Positions 52,712-62,032 of a stretch of DNA of 64,000 bases are shown piece after piece. The position numbers were made by a program, and so were the translations under genes. This DNA is from Sodaliphilus sp050873765. GTDB taxonomy: Bacteria; Bacteroidota; Bacteroidia; Bacteroidales; Muribaculaceae. Position 1 is the stretch's first letter, and every line of letters starts with the position of its first letter. Location of the stretch: positions 1 through 64,000 of the forward strand of contig JBNMJK010000002.1 of assembly GCA_050873765.1 (NCBI GenBank), written 5' to 3'. Below the pieces are notes generated by a model. That model had not been told where the DNA came from. It ran no database searches and worked only from the letters and a program-made list of their open reading frames with translations.

Positions 52712-54154
52712 ATGAGTACATTTTGGTTAAAAGCATTTGAATTGATACTTTCACTGAGCCTGCTGGTGTTTATCCACGAGTTGGGCCACTATATGTGGGC
52801 AAGGATATTTGGAGTGAAAGTAGAGAAATTCTACCTTTTTTTCAACCCATGGATCACGCTTTTTGCATGGTGCCCCAAGACGAAAAAAGTGAGCGTGCTG
52901 CGCACCAGCAAGGGCTCTGTATATGAGTCGAAGCCAGCCGAGGCCGATTCCGAGCCGACAGAAGCCAATAAAAACGAAAAGGCCACATGGCGCGACACGG
53001 AATATGGGCTTGGGTGGCTTCCGTTAGGAGGCTACTGCGCCATAGCCGGCATGATCGACGAAACCCAGGGCGCCGATAAACTTGCCACTGAACCACAACC
53101 TTGGGAGTTCAGAACACAAGCCACATGGAAGCGACTGCTGATTATGATAGGCGGTGTGCTTAACAACTTCCTGCTTGCCATTGTCATCTATGCCGGCATG
53201 GTATGGTACTGGGGAGAGCAGTATCTACCCTTTGAAAGTGCCACAGAAGGCATCACCTATAGCGAAACTGCCCATAAGGCAGGCTTTCACGACAACGATA
53301 TTCCACTCAGCGCCGACGGCGAGACTGTGCGCTATTTCGATGCCGACCAGCTAAAGATAGCCATGGCAAAAAATGTGAAAGTGCTGCGTGGCAAAACCGA
53401 CACCGTGAGCATATCCATTCCCTCACAGTTTGTGCTGAAAGTGAACGACGACCTTGAAAATGGCGAGCCGTTCATGCTGTGCAATGTGCCCACAGTGGTG
53501 AAGACCACAATGCCGGGCACTGGAGCTGAGAAGGCCGGGCTGCAAAGTGGCGACAAACTTGTGGCGGTGAATGATGTGGCAACTCCTTCATTCTCCATGT
53601 TCACAGAGCAGCTCAAGAAAAACAGCGGAAAGAAAGTGACATTGAAGCTCGAGCGCGACGGCAAAACGATGACTACCCAGGCCGATGTTGACGCCGACGG
53701 AAAATTGGGCTTTGAGGCCATAGCCGATGTGTCGAAGCTGTTCAAGACCGAGCAACACAGCTATTCGCTGCTTCAATCCATTCCACGAGGCATAGAAATG
53801 GGCTGTACGCAGCTTGTGAGCTACGTGAAGGCATTCAAGACCGTTTTCTCCAAGGAAGGAGCAAAGAACTTGGGCGGATTCGGATCGATAGGGCATATAT
53901 TTCCCGAAACATGGGATTGGTATAGTTTTTGGAGCATAACAGCATTTCTTTCTGTGATATTGGCCTTCATGAACATACTGCCGATACCCGCACTTGATGG
54001 CGGACATGTGCTGTTTTTGCTTTATGAAATGATCACTCGCCGCAAGCCCAGCGAGAAGTTTATGGAATGGGCGCAAACCGCAGGCATGGTGTTCCTGATA
54101 GCCCTGCTGCTGTTTGCCAACGCAAATGATATTTACCGATTCTTTATAAAATAA
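52712..54154 (+). CDS. rseP: Site-2 intramembrane zinc protease RseP
   Basis: The 480-residue protein has the zinc motif LVFIHELGHYMWARIFGVKV in span 1 and PIPALDGGHVLFLLYEMITR near residue 425 with the third metal ligand. In between lie GWLPLGGYCAIAGMIDE, an insert with acidic residues, and PDZ-type segments (AEKAGLQSGDKLVAVNDVAT near residue 275). It cuts membrane-embedded anti-sigma factors or signal-peptide remnants. The gene lies between dxr and the RlmI-like methyltransferase, with a 3-nt gap to the latter. Confidence 0.95.
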   Translation: MSTFWLKAFELILSLSLLVFIHELGHYMWARIFGVKVEKFYLFFNPWITLFAWCPKTKKVSVLRTSKGSVYESKPAEADSEPTEANKNEKATWRDTEYGLGWLPLGGYCAIAGMIDETQGADKLATEPQPWEFRTQATWKRLLIMIGGVLNNFLLAIVIYAGMVWYWGEQYLPFESATEGITYSETAHKAGFHDNDIPLSADGETVRYFDADQLKIAMAKNVKVLRGKTDTVSISIPSQFVLKVNDDLENGEPFMLCNVPTVVKTTMPGTGAEKAGLQSGDKLVAVNDVATPSFSMFTEQLKKNSGKKVTLKLERDGKTMTTQADVDADGKLGFEAIADVSKLFKTEQHSYSLLQSIPRGIEMGCTQLVSYVKAFKTVFSKEGAKNLGGFGSIGHIFPETWDWYSFWSITAFLSVILAFMNILPIPALDGGHVLFLLYEMITRRKPSEKFMEWAQTAGMVFLIALLLFANANDIYRFFIK

Positions 54155-54157
54155 CAG

Positions 54158-55336
54158 ATGGTTTACAAACGTGTGATATTAAAGCGAGGCAAAGAGGAAT
54201 CGCTCAAGCGGTTTCACCCGTGGGTTTTCTCCGGGGCTATTGCCCGCATGGACAACATAGAAGAAGGCGACCTCGTTACGGTTTACGACCATGAGGGCAA
54301 CCTAATAGGCAACGGTCATTACCAGATAGGAAGTATAGCCGTGCGCATACTCACCTTCGACGACACCGAGATAGATTCCGCCTTTTTTGTGAAGCGGCTT
54401 ACCGAAGCTTATAAAGTGCGTGAGGCCTTAGGGCTGATGCGTGCCGACAACAACGCCTTTCGCTTGGTGCACGGTGAAGGCGACTTCCTGCCTGGCCTCG
54501 TGGTGGATGTGTATGGCTCCACCGCTGTGATGCAGGCCCACTCACCGGGCATGCACTTCGCGCGCAACTTGATAGCTGATGCGCTCACTCGCCTGCCTGG
54601 CGGCTTGGTGAAAAATGTGTATTATAAGAGTGAGACCACATTACCTTATAAAGCTCAACTTGACCCACAGAATGAATACATCGTAGGGGAGTACGACACC
54701 GATGTGGCTATGGAAAATGGATTGAAATTCCATGTTGACTGGCTACGAGGACAAAAAACGGGCTTCTTTGTGGACCAAAGAGAAAACCGCTCACTTCTGG
54801 AGCATTATGCCAAGGGACGGAAGGTGCTGAACATGTTTTGCTACACAGGCGGCTTCTCGTTTTATGCGCTTCGTGGCGGAGCCGAGCTTGTTCACTCCGT
54901 TGACAGCTCTGCCAAGGCAATCTCGCTCACAGATGCCAATGTGGCATTGAACTTTCCCGACTGCCACCGCCATCAGTCGTTTGCCGTAGATGCGTTTAAG
55001 TATCTTGATGAAATGGGCAGTGACTACGACCTCATCGTGCTCGATCCACCAGCCTTCGCAAAGCGCAAGAGCGCATTACGCAATGCACTGATAGGCTACC
55101 GCAAACTCAACGCCAAGGCTTTTGAGAAGATAAAGTCGGGCGGAATTATGTTCACATTCTCATGTTCGCAGGCAGTGAACAAGGAGCAATTCCGACTGGC
55201 GGTGTTCAGCGCGGCAGCCATATCCAAACGCAAGGTGCGCATTCTGCACCAGCTCACCCAGCCAGCCGATCACCCCATCAATATCTATCACCCAGAAGGA
55301 GAGTATTTGAAGGGCTTGGTATTGTATGTAGAATAA
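54158..55336 (+). CDS. RlmI-like rRNA (cytosine-C5) methyltransferase
   Basis: The 392-residue protein has an N-terminal PUA domain (KRGKEESLKRFHPWVFSGAI), a middle domain and a SAM-dependent methyltransferase: KTGFFVDQRENRSLLEHYAK, VLNMFCYTGGFSFYALRGGA (SAM loop, near 225), DLIVLDPPAFAKRKSALRNA and FTFSCSQAVN with the catalytic Cys. This layout is that of RlmI, which modifies C1962 of 23S rRNA. It is co-directional and nearly contiguous with rseP; the peptidase gene follows after 25 nt. Confidence 0.91.
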   Translation: MVYKRVILKRGKEESLKRFHPWVFSGAIARMDNIEEGDLVTVYDHEGNLIGNGHYQIGSIAVRILTFDDTEIDSAFFVKRLTEAYKVREALGLMRADNNAFRLVHGEGDFLPGLVVDVYGSTAVMQAHSPGMHFARNLIADALTRLPGGLVKNVYYKSETTLPYKAQLDPQNEYIVGEYDTDVAMENGLKFHVDWLRGQKTGFFVDQRENRSLLEHYAKGRKVLNMFCYTGGFSFYALRGGAELVHSVDSSAKAISLTDANVALNFPDCHRHQSFAVDAFKYLDEMGSDYDLIVLDPPAFAKRKSALRNALIGYRKLNAKAFEKIKSGGIMFTFSCSQAVNKEQFRLAVFSAAAISKRKVRILHQLTQPADHPINIYHPEGEYLKGLVLYVE

Positions 55337-55361
55337 CAAATTAACCCAATAGCAATAGATT

Positions 55362-57383
55362 ATGAAGAAAACCCTTATCGCCGCCGCTCTGGTGGCCCTG
55401 GCTTCAACAGCAACTATGGCACAAGGAAACAAATTCGACTATAATGTTGACCGATTTGCCGACATTCAGGTGCTTCGCTATCAAGTGCCTGGTTTTGAGA
55501 ATCTCACACTGAATCAAAAAAAACTGGTTTACTACCTCACAGAGGCAGCACTGCCAGGCCGTGATATTCTCACCGATCAAAACTGTAAGTATAATCTGCA
55601 GGTTCGTCAGACCCTTGAGGCTATCTACACCAGCTACAAAGGCAACAAGAACACGGCAGAATTTAAAGCACTGGAAAAATATTTGAAGCAAGTGTGGTTT
55701 GCCAACGGCATTCACCATCATTATTCAAAAGACAAATTCACTCCAGAATTCTCACAGAAATTTTTCAATGCTCAGGTGAACGCTTTGCCCAAATCAAAAC
55801 TGCCTCTGGCAAAAGGACAGACAAAAGCATCATTTATCAAAGTGATGGACAGGGTGATTTTCGACAAAACCTTTATGGCTAAGAGCGTGAACCTTGCAGC
55901 AGGTCAAGACCTGATCACCACATCGGCCAACAACCTCTACGAAGGTGTGACCCAGAAAGAGGTGGAAGACTACTACAAGGCCATTAAGGACCCTAACGAC
56001 AAAACTCCAATCTCTTACGGCCTCAATGCCAAAGTGGTGAAAGAAAATGGCAAAGTGGTGGAGAAGGTGTATAAAGTGGGTGGTCTTTACTCCGCTGCTA
56101 TTGAGCGTATTGTGGCCAACCTGAAGGAGGCTATGAAATATGCAGAAAATGACGCACAAAAAGCCTATATCCAGAAATTGATTGATTTTTATGTGACTGG
56201 CTCACTGCGCACTTTCGATGAATACTCCATTCTGTGGGCACAGGAAACAAAAAGTGACGTGGACTTTATCAACGGCTTTATTGAAAATTATGGCGATCCA
56301 TTGTCGATGACCGGCGCTTGGGAGGGCATGGTGAACTTCCGCAACAAGGAGGCTTCTCACCGCACATCGCTCATCAGCAGCAATGCGCAATACTTCGAAG
56401 ATGCGTCGCCCATCGACGACCGCTTTAAGAAGAAAAATGTGAAAGGCGTGAGCGCAAAGGTGATTACTGCCGCTATCTTGGCTGGCGACAGCTACCCATC
56501 GACACCAATCGGCATTAATCTACCAAACAGCAACTGGATTCGCTCGCAGTATGGCTCAAAATCGGTGACTATCGAAAACATTACTGATGCTTACGATGAA
56601 GTGGCCAATGGCACTGGATTCAATGATGAGTTTGCTTACAGCAAGGTGGAAGTGGACTTGATGCGGAAGTATTTGACCCTCGCCGACAAACTTCACACCG
56701 ACCTTCATGAATGTCTGGGCCACGCTTCTGGTCAAATGTTGCCAGGCGTGGATGTGGGCCAGCTTAAAAACTATCGTTCCACTTTGGAAGAAGGCCGTGC
56801 CGACTTGTTTGCCTTGTATCACATGGCCGATCCCAAACTTCTGGAGTTGGGTATATTCAAGGATCCCGACACCTACAAGGCTGAATACTATAAGTATATT
56901 ATGAACGGTCTGCTCACACAGCTCACTCGCATTGAACCAGGCAAGAACATTGAGGAAGCGCATATGCGTAACCGTAAGTTTGTAAGTGAATGGTGCTATC
57001 AGCATGGAAAGGCCGACAATGTGATTGAATACGTGAAGCGTGATGGAAAGACTTATATTCGCATCAACGATTATGAGAAGCTACACCAACTCTTTGGTAA
57101 ACTCCTTGCTGAAGTGCAGCGTATCAAGGGCGAAGGCGACTTTGAAGCCGGCCGCGAACTTGTTGAAACTTATGGAGTGAAGGTGGATCCTGAAATTCAT
57201 AAAGAGATTCTGGAACGTTACGCCAAACTCAACATTGCGCCATATAAGGGCTTCGTGAACCCACGCTACACACTGGTGAAAGACAATAATGGCAATATCA
57301 CAGATGTGAAAATCACTTACGGGGAAGGATATGCAGAGCAAATGCTCCGTTATAGCCGCGACTATTCTCCACTCACCAAGTGA
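55362..57383 (+). CDS. Dipeptidyl peptidase III (M49), exported
   Basis: The 673-residue zinc peptidase has a signal peptide (MKKTLIAAALVALASTATMA) and the M49 motifs HECLGHASGQ (zinc His and catalytic Glu, near residue 449) and EEGRADLFALYHM (zinc Glu, near 477). Dipeptidyl peptidase III releases dipeptides from short peptide N-termini. In Bacteroides a periplasmic or surface role in peptide feeding is likely. HECLGH is the five-residue-spaced form seen in bacterial members. Length agrees with the family. Confidence 0.93.
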   Translation: MKKTLIAAALVALASTATMAQGNKFDYNVDRFADIQVLRYQVPGFENLTLNQKKLVYYLTEAALPGRDILTDQNCKYNLQVRQTLEAIYTSYKGNKNTAEFKALEKYLKQVWFANGIHHHYSKDKFTPEFSQKFFNAQVNALPKSKLPLAKGQTKASFIKVMDRVIFDKTFMAKSVNLAAGQDLITTSANNLYEGVTQKEVEDYYKAIKDPNDKTPISYGLNAKVVKENGKVVEKVYKVGGLYSAAIERIVANLKEAMKYAENDAQKAYIQKLIDFYVTGSLRTFDEYSILWAQETKSDVDFINGFIENYGDPLSMTGAWEGMVNFRNKEASHRTSLISSNAQYFEDASPIDDRFKKKNVKGVSAKVITAAILAGDSYPSTPIGINLPNSNWIRSQYGSKSVTIENITDAYDEVANGTGFNDEFAYSKVEVDLMRKYLTLADKLHTDLHECLGHASGQMLPGVDVGQLKNYRSTLEEGRADLFALYHMADPKLLELGIFKDPDTYKAEYYKYIMNGLLTQLTRIEPGKNIEEAHMRNRKFVSEWCYQHGKADNVIEYVKRDGKTYIRINDYEKLHQLFGKLLAEVQRIKGEGDFEAGRELVETYGVKVDPEIHKEILERYAKLNIAPYKGFVNPRYTLVKDNNGNITDVKITYGEGYAEQMLRYSRDYSPLTK

Positions 57384-57763
57384 TAAGCCGTAATAAATAA
57401 TGAGCATCTTATCTGTTCATTACATTCGTAATAGATACAAAGATTTTTTAATTTTTACAGGGCCAGCCTCTTTTCGCGAGGTTGGCTCTGCTGGTTTTCG
57501 CTGGCTGGCATTTACCAACATGATCTGTCGCGCCTTTTCATTAGGTGATAGCTTTCGTGAAGTATTTTTTCTTGGTGAAATGTTAATGCGGTACAAGAAA
57601 ATTACGATTTTTTTGAAAATAAAGTTGATGAAATTTTTGTATTTCACATTTAATTGTTAATTTTGGGGCGTAATGTTAAAATTTTGGCGAAAAAACCGCA
57701 TAAAATGGTGCTTTCGTCCTTTTTAACGAGTCTTAAATAAAGGATTGCTTAAATTCTTATAAG
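57384..57763. other. Gene-free stretch between dpp III and rprX
   Basis: It holds a hairpin (GCCAGCCTC at 57462-57470 with GAGGTTGGC at 57478-57486, one wobble) lacking a T-run, probably the end of the peptidase transcript, and the rprX promoter. No gene is supported here. Confidence 0.55.
57636..57665 (+). promoter_or_regulatory. Promoter of rprX-rprY
   Basis: TTTG (57636-57639), 18-nt gap, TAATTTTG (57658-57665). The spacing is one base short of the usual 19-21. The leader would be about 95 nt. Confidence 0.5.
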
Positions 57764-59257
57764 ATGAAGAAATCTACAATTTGGCTACTGACAGTGGTAA
57801 TGGCCGCTACGATTATGGGGCTTCTCTTTGTGCAGATCATGTATATGGAAGATATGGTGAGAATGCGCAATGAGCAGTTTTCCGAAACGGTGAAAAGGAG
57901 CCTATATGCAGTGTCGGATGCTTTGGAGCAAGACGAGACGCGCTATTATCTTGACCAGGACTTGAACGAGGCAGAGCGATATCAGTTTGAGGCCGGTGAC
58001 CGCTTGCCATCACAAATCACCGAGTCGGTGTCGTCTTCAACCGATTTGTCGAAGAAGCCCGCAACCAAGCCGGTGATAGGAAGTGGCAATTTCAAACTGT
58101 CGGAGCAGTACAAGCATCAACAAGCCATATTAAAAGGGCAGTACCTTTATCAAAAAGGTTTGCTCAACGAGGTGATATTGTCGATACTCAATCAGGCGAG
58201 TGACCGCCCCATAGCAGAACGCGCAGATTCGGCAAGAGTGAATGCTTACCTGAAGCGTGAGCTTGAAAGCAACGGTCTTGAAGTGCCTTACGAGTTTGAG
58301 GTGGAGAGCCCTCAGCAAGGAGTGGTGTATCACTCGGCTAACTACGAGCCAGGCGATGATAATCAGAATGTGTTTTCCGCAGTACTGTTTCCGAAAGACC
58401 CTGAGGCCAAGCGTAATGTGCTGAAGGTGTTTTTCCCCACTCAGTCCGACTATATCTATGCGTCGATAAAGTTTATGATACCATCGTTTGTGTTCACCTT
58501 TATTCTGATGTTTATCTTCATCTACACCATAGTGGTGATATTCCGTCAGAAGAAATTGAGTGAAATAAAAAACGACTTTATCAACAATATGACCCATGAG
58601 TTTAAAACGCCTATCTCCACCATCTCGTTAGCCGGTCAGATGCTGAGCGATGAAACGGTGCTGAAAAGCCCTACCATGCTGAAGCATGTGTCGCAGGTGA
58701 TAACCGATGAAACGAAACGTCTGCGCTTTCAGGTGGAAAAGGTGCTGCAAATGTCGCTTTTCGACAGGGGAACCGCCACTATTCGCTTGAAAGACACCGA
58801 TGCCCATGCCATTATCGACAATGTGGTGAGCACCTACCGCATCAAGGCGGAGAAATTTGGCGGACACATCACAGCAGATTTTTCGGCAGAGGATTCGATA
58901 GTGAATGTGGACGAAATGCATTTTACGAATGTGATTTTCAACCTGCTTGACAACGCCATTAAATACCGCCGAGAGGACGTGGCGCCAGAATTGTCAATTT
59001 CGACACGCAATATTGGCGATGATAAACTCGAGATTCGTATCTGCGACAATGGCATAGGTATGAAAAAAGAGGATTTGAAGAAAATATTCGAGAAGTTTTA
59101 TCGAGTGCACACCGGCAACCGCCATGATGTGAAAGGTTTCGGCCTCGGCTTGGCGTATGTGAGCAAGATGATAGAACTGTTTAAGGGCACGATAAAGGCC
59201 GAAAGTGAATTAAACAAAGGTACGACATTTATAATTACATTACCACTTTATAAATAA
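57764..59257 (+). CDS. rprX: Sensor histidine kinase, RprX-like
   Basis: The 497-residue kinase has two membrane spans (residues 8-27 and about 235-265) around a periplasmic domain, then the dimerisation helix with phospho-acceptor His in NNMTHEFKTPISTISLAGQM, and an ATPase domain with NLLDNAIKYRRED (N box), IRICDNGIGMKKEDLKKIFE (G1), DVKGFGLGLAYVSKMIELFK (G2). Layout and partner match RprX of Bacteroides fragilis, whose system affects envelope stress, tetracycline resistance mutants and Na+-linked metabolism. No HAMP domain is obvious. The signal is unknown. Confidence 0.88.
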   Translation: MKKSTIWLLTVVMAATIMGLLFVQIMYMEDMVRMRNEQFSETVKRSLYAVSDALEQDETRYYLDQDLNEAERYQFEAGDRLPSQITESVSSSTDLSKKPATKPVIGSGNFKLSEQYKHQQAILKGQYLYQKGLLNEVILSILNQASDRPIAERADSARVNAYLKRELESNGLEVPYEFEVESPQQGVVYHSANYEPGDDNQNVFSAVLFPKDPEAKRNVLKVFFPTQSDYIYASIKFMIPSFVFTFILMFIFIYTIVVIFRQKKLSEIKNDFINNMTHEFKTPISTISLAGQMLSDETVLKSPTMLKHVSQVITDETKRLRFQVEKVLQMSLFDRGTATIRLKDTDAHAIIDNVVSTYRIKAEKFGGHITADFSAEDSIVNVDEMHFTNVIFNLLDNAIKYRREDVAPELSISTRNIGDDKLEIRICDNGIGMKKEDLKKIFEKFYRVHTGNRHDVKGFGLGLAYVSKMIELFKGTIKAESELNKGTTFIITLPLYK

Positions 59258-59265
59258 AGACGATT

Positions 59266-59970
59266 ATGGAAGAAAAATTGAGAATTCTGCTTTGCGAAGA
59301 TGACGAGAATCTTGGCATGCTCACAAGGGAGTATCTGCAGGCAAAAGGCTACAATGTGGATTTGTATGCAGATGGAGAAAGTGGCTACAAGGCATTTTTG
59401 AAAGGGAAATACGATATTTGCGTGTTCGACATCATGATGCCTAAGAAAGATGGTTTCCAATTGGCTCAGGAAGTGCGCACCGTTAATAGCGAGGTGCCAA
59501 TCATATTCCTTACAGCCAAAACCTTGAAAGAGGACATACTTGAAGGCTTCAAGATTGGCGCCGACGACTATATCACCAAACCATTCAGTATGGAAGAATT
59601 GGTGATGCGCATCGAAGCTATCCTGCGCCGCGTGAAAGGCAAGAAAGGTAAGGAAATCACAATGTATAAGATTGGTAAATTCACCTTCGATACGCAAAAG
59701 CAAGTGCTTATTGCCGACGACAAGCCTGAGAAGCTCACCACAAAGGAGAGCGAACTGTTGAGCCTGCTTTGTGCGCATGTGAATGAAATTCTGGAGCGTA
59801 ATTTTGCGCTAAAGACCATCTGGATCGACGACAACTACTTCAATGCTCGCTCTATGGACGTGTATATCACAAAATTGCGTAAGCATCTGAAAGACGACCC
59901 TTCTATCGAGATTATCAATATTCACGGTAAGGGTTATAAGCTGATTGCACCAGAGGCTGAAGCGAAGTAA
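59266..59970 (+). CDS. rprY: OmpR-family response regulator, RprY-like
   Basis: The 234-residue protein has a receiver domain (LRILLCEDDENLGMLTREYL with acidic pocket, phospho-Asp in VFDIMMPKKDGF near residue 54, Lys in IGADDYITKPFSMEELVMRI) and a winged-helix output domain (LTTKESELLSLLCAHVNEIL, MDVYITKLRKHLKDDPSIEI, HGKGYKLIAP). It lies 8 nt after rprX, so kinase and regulator are one operon. Strong likeness in layout to RprY supports the name. Confidence 0.91.
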   Translation: MEEKLRILLCEDDENLGMLTREYLQAKGYNVDLYADGESGYKAFLKGKYDICVFDIMMPKKDGFQLAQEVRTVNSEVPIIFLTAKTLKEDILEGFKIGADDYITKPFSMEELVMRIEAILRRVKGKKGKEITMYKIGKFTFDTQKQVLIADDKPEKLTTKESELLSLLCAHVNEILERNFALKTIWIDDNYFNARSMDVYITKLRKHLKDDPSIEIINIHGKGYKLIAPEAEAK

Positions 59971-59989
59971 ATATCCGCCAACTATAAAG

Positions 59990-60023
59990 TCGTGACGTTC
60001 CTATTGGAAGGTCACGATTTTTT
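59990..60023 (+). terminator. Intrinsic terminator of rprX-rprY
   Basis: TCGTGAC (59990-59996) pairs with GTCACGA (60011-60017), with an inner TTCC/GGAA step, followed by TTTTTTATT. Confidence 0.8.
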
Positions 60024-60033
60024 ATTATCTTTG
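60003..60033 (+). promoter_or_regulatory. Promoter of plsC, overlapping the upstream terminator
   Basis: ATTG (60003-60006), 19-nt gap, TATCTTTG (60026-60033). The -33 element lies in the terminator loop, and the leader before plsC would be about 150 nt. Confidence 0.5.
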
Positions 60034-60186
60034 CATAAGATAGGCTGCGGCTGTGGGCTTAAAACTTAGGCAAGTGCGGTGTTTCTCATAGCTTAGCCAT
60101 TGCCTTTATGCCTAAACGGTCTGCAGTCCTATTAGATTTGTCTGATTTTAGAGTAGTGAGAAAAAACACCTTATGCGCTTATTTTT

Positions 60187-60909
60187 ATGAATTATCTGTT
60201 TCACATATATCAGTGGCTCATTGCTGCCCCCATTATTTTGGCTCTTACCATAGTCACGGCACTGTTTACAATATTGGCAAGTTTGTTTAACAGGGCGTGG
60301 GCCGGCTATTATTGCCCGATTTTCTGGTCGCGCTGTTTTTGCTGGCTTCTTTTTGTGCGGGTGAAAGTGGAAGGACGCGGCAATATCGACAAGCACACAT
60401 CGTATGTGTTTGTGGCAAACCATCAAGGTGCTTACGATATTTTTGCGCTATCGGGCTATCTTGGCCACAACTTCTGCTGGATGATGCGTAGGGCTTTGGT
60501 CAATATTCCGTTTGTGGGCGTGGCTTGCCAAATGTCGGGTCAGATATTAGTGGATTCGCACAATGCCAAGGCGCTGAAAAAAACTATGGACGATGCTAAA
60601 AAGCGCTTGAACAAGGGCGTGTCGCTGTGTGTGTTTCCTGAAGGACGACGTACTGACACTGGCAAGATGGGCAAGTTTAAGAAAGGGGCATTCAAACTTG
60701 CAGTAGATTTCAATTTGCCGGTGGTGCCCATTACGATTGATGGCAGCTACGATGTGATGCCCCGATCCACATTCAATATTCGCCCAGGATTGATCCGCTT
60801 AGTGATTCATAAACCGATATACCCGGCTGAAGATGGTCATGACTTACACCTGCTTTCCAGTGAAAGCTATGATGTGATACACGATTCGCTGCCCGAGAAG
60901 TATAAATGA
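60187..60909 (+). CDS. plsC: 1-Acyl-sn-glycerol-3-phosphate acyltransferase
   Basis: The 240-residue enzyme adds the second acyl chain to make phosphatidate. It has an N-terminal span (about 10-32), block I VFVANHQGAYDIFALSGYLG (HxxxxD), a second hydrophobic region with MRRALVNIPFVGVACQMSGQ, block III VFPEGRRTDTGKMGKFKKGA and block IV LPVVPITIDGSYDVMP. Length is typical, unlike the shortened relative at 42135. No further gene is closely linked on this strand before the tRNA. Confidence 0.93.
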   Translation: MNYLFHIYQWLIAAPIILALTIVTALFTILASLFNRAWAGYYCPIFWSRCFCWLLFVRVKVEGRGNIDKHTSYVFVANHQGAYDIFALSGYLGHNFCWMMRRALVNIPFVGVACQMSGQILVDSHNAKALKKTMDDAKKRLNKGVSLCVFPEGRRTDTGKMGKFKKGAFKLAVDFNLPVVPITIDGSYDVMPRSTFNIRPGLIRLVIHKPIYPAEDGHDLHLLSSESYDVIHDSLPEKYK

Positions 60910-61039
60910 TCGTGTGCATGATTCTGTAGATGATGCGTCAGAAAAAACATGTTTTTTTGATTTTTTCTCTCGTATTGACTCAAAAGGGAGTGGTTTTAGG
61001 CGAAATGAGGCAAATAAATACAAAAAAATGGATTTATCG

Positions 61040-61070
61040 CTTGCCGTTTCCAAAAAAAGTATTACCTTTG
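61040..61070 (+). promoter_or_regulatory. Promoter of tRNA-Gln
   Basis: CTTG (61040-61043), 19-nt gap, TACCTTTG (61063-61070), 17 nt before the tRNA 5' end. Confidence 0.7.
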
Positions 61071-61087
61071 CAACGCAATTGAGAATT

Positions 61088-61161
61088 TGTCCTGTGGTGT
61101 AACGGTAGCACACCGGATTCTGGTTCCGTTTGTGAGGGTTCGAATCCTTCCAGGACAACCA
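61088..61161 (+). tRNA. tRNA-Gln (anticodon CTG)
   Basis: The acceptor TGTCCTG pairs fully with CAGGACA, followed by discriminator A and an encoded CCA. The D arm is GTGT/GCAC with AACGGTA loop (A14, GG and A21 kept). The anticodon arm is CCGGA, loop TTCTGGT (CTG, glutamine), TCCGT with a C-T mismatch at the top pair. The T arm is GAGGG TTCGAAT CCTTC. Body length without CCA is 71 nt. Confidence 0.93.
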
Positions 61162-61165
61162 AGTG

Positions 61166-61206
61166 AGAGTGATGGTCTCGCATGAGATAATCACTCTTAT
61201 TTTTTG
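61166..61206 (+). terminator. Intrinsic terminator after tRNA-Gln
   Basis: AGAGTGAT (61166-61173) pairs with ATCACTCT (61190-61197), with an inner TCTC/GAGA step, followed by TATTTTTTG. Confidence 0.75.
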
Positions 61207-61239
61207 AATATTAATTTAAACTTAATTTTATTTATTTTT

Positions 61240-61812
61240 ATGGCAACTAAAATCAGATTACAACGCCACGGTCGTAAAGACTATGCGTTCTATCCAATTG
61301 TCGTAGCCGATAGCAGGGCACCACGAGATGGTAGATTTATTGAAAGGATTGGTTCTTATAACCCTAATACTAATCCTGCTACAATAAGTTTAAATTTCGA
61401 AAGAGCACTTTACTGGGTGAACTGCGGTGCTATTCCTACCGACACAGTTCGCAACATTCTTTCTCGCGAAGGCGTTATGCTCATGAAGCATTTGCAGGGC
61501 GGTGTAAAGAAAGGTGCTTTTGATGAGGCTGAAGCTCAAAAGCGTTTCGACGCTTGGAAGGCCGATAAGACCGCCAAGATTGATGCTTTGAAGGCTAATG
61601 TGGCTAACGTTAAGAGCGCTGACCAGAAGAAACGTCTTGAAGAAGAAACTAAGAAGAATGAAGCTAAGGCTGAAGCCGTGGCAAAGAAGAAGGCTGAAAT
61701 TGCAGCAGCTAAGGCTGCCGCTGAAGCTGAAGCAGCTGCTGCCGCAGCAGCAGAGAATGCCGCTGAAGCTCCAGCTGAGGAAGCTGCTCCTGAAGCACCT
61801 GCCGAAGCTTAA
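61240..61812 (+). CDS. rpsP: 30S ribosomal protein S16 with Ala/Glu/Lys-rich extension
   Basis: The 190-residue protein starts at MATKIRLQRHGRKDYAFYPI, the classical S16 start (an upstream in-frame ATG would add an unconserved 12 residues). The S16 domain covers residues 1-85 (DGRFIERIGSYNPNTNPATI, LNFERALYWVNCGAIPTDTV, LSREGVMLMKHLQ). The remaining 105 residues are a highly charged extension, Lys/Glu then Ala/Glu/Pro-rich, as in other Bacteroidetes S16 proteins but long. A strong terminator follows. Confidence 0.95.
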   Translation: MATKIRLQRHGRKDYAFYPIVVADSRAPRDGRFIERIGSYNPNTNPATISLNFERALYWVNCGAIPTDTVRNILSREGVMLMKHLQGGVKKGAFDEAEAQKRFDAWKADKTAKIDALKANVANVKSADQKKRLEEETKKNEAKAEAVAKKKAEIAAAKAAAEAEAAAAAAAENAAEAPAEEAAPEAPAEA

Positions 61813-61835
61813 GCATTCACTTCTGCAACCGTATA

Positions 61836-61876
61836 AAAGAAGCGTTGGACAAATTTTGCTCCAACGCTTCTTTTGC
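61836..61876 (+). terminator. Intrinsic terminator of rpsP
   Basis: AAAAGAAGCGTTGGA and TCCAACGCTTCTTTT form a stem of about 14 bp with a 10-nt loop; it ends in TTTTGC. Confidence 0.85.
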
Positions 61877-62032
61877 TATTACGTGCCTTCCGAAGTGTGC
61901 CTCTCTAATCCCAGGGCTTTATCGGGTGAGCCGAAATTTGGCTGTGGTGGGAATCATTTTGATATTATTTGCGGATTTTTGATTGAAATGTCGTTTTTTT
62001 TGAGTAATTTTATGTTTGAAATATAAATCGAT

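Noticed and set aside
57400..57660. 86-codon frame between dpp III and rprX
   Set aside because: It covers a hairpin and the rprX promoter; the product has no recognisable features.
60108..60290. 60-codon frame overlapping the start of plsC
   Set aside because: It overlaps plsC in another frame and has no support.
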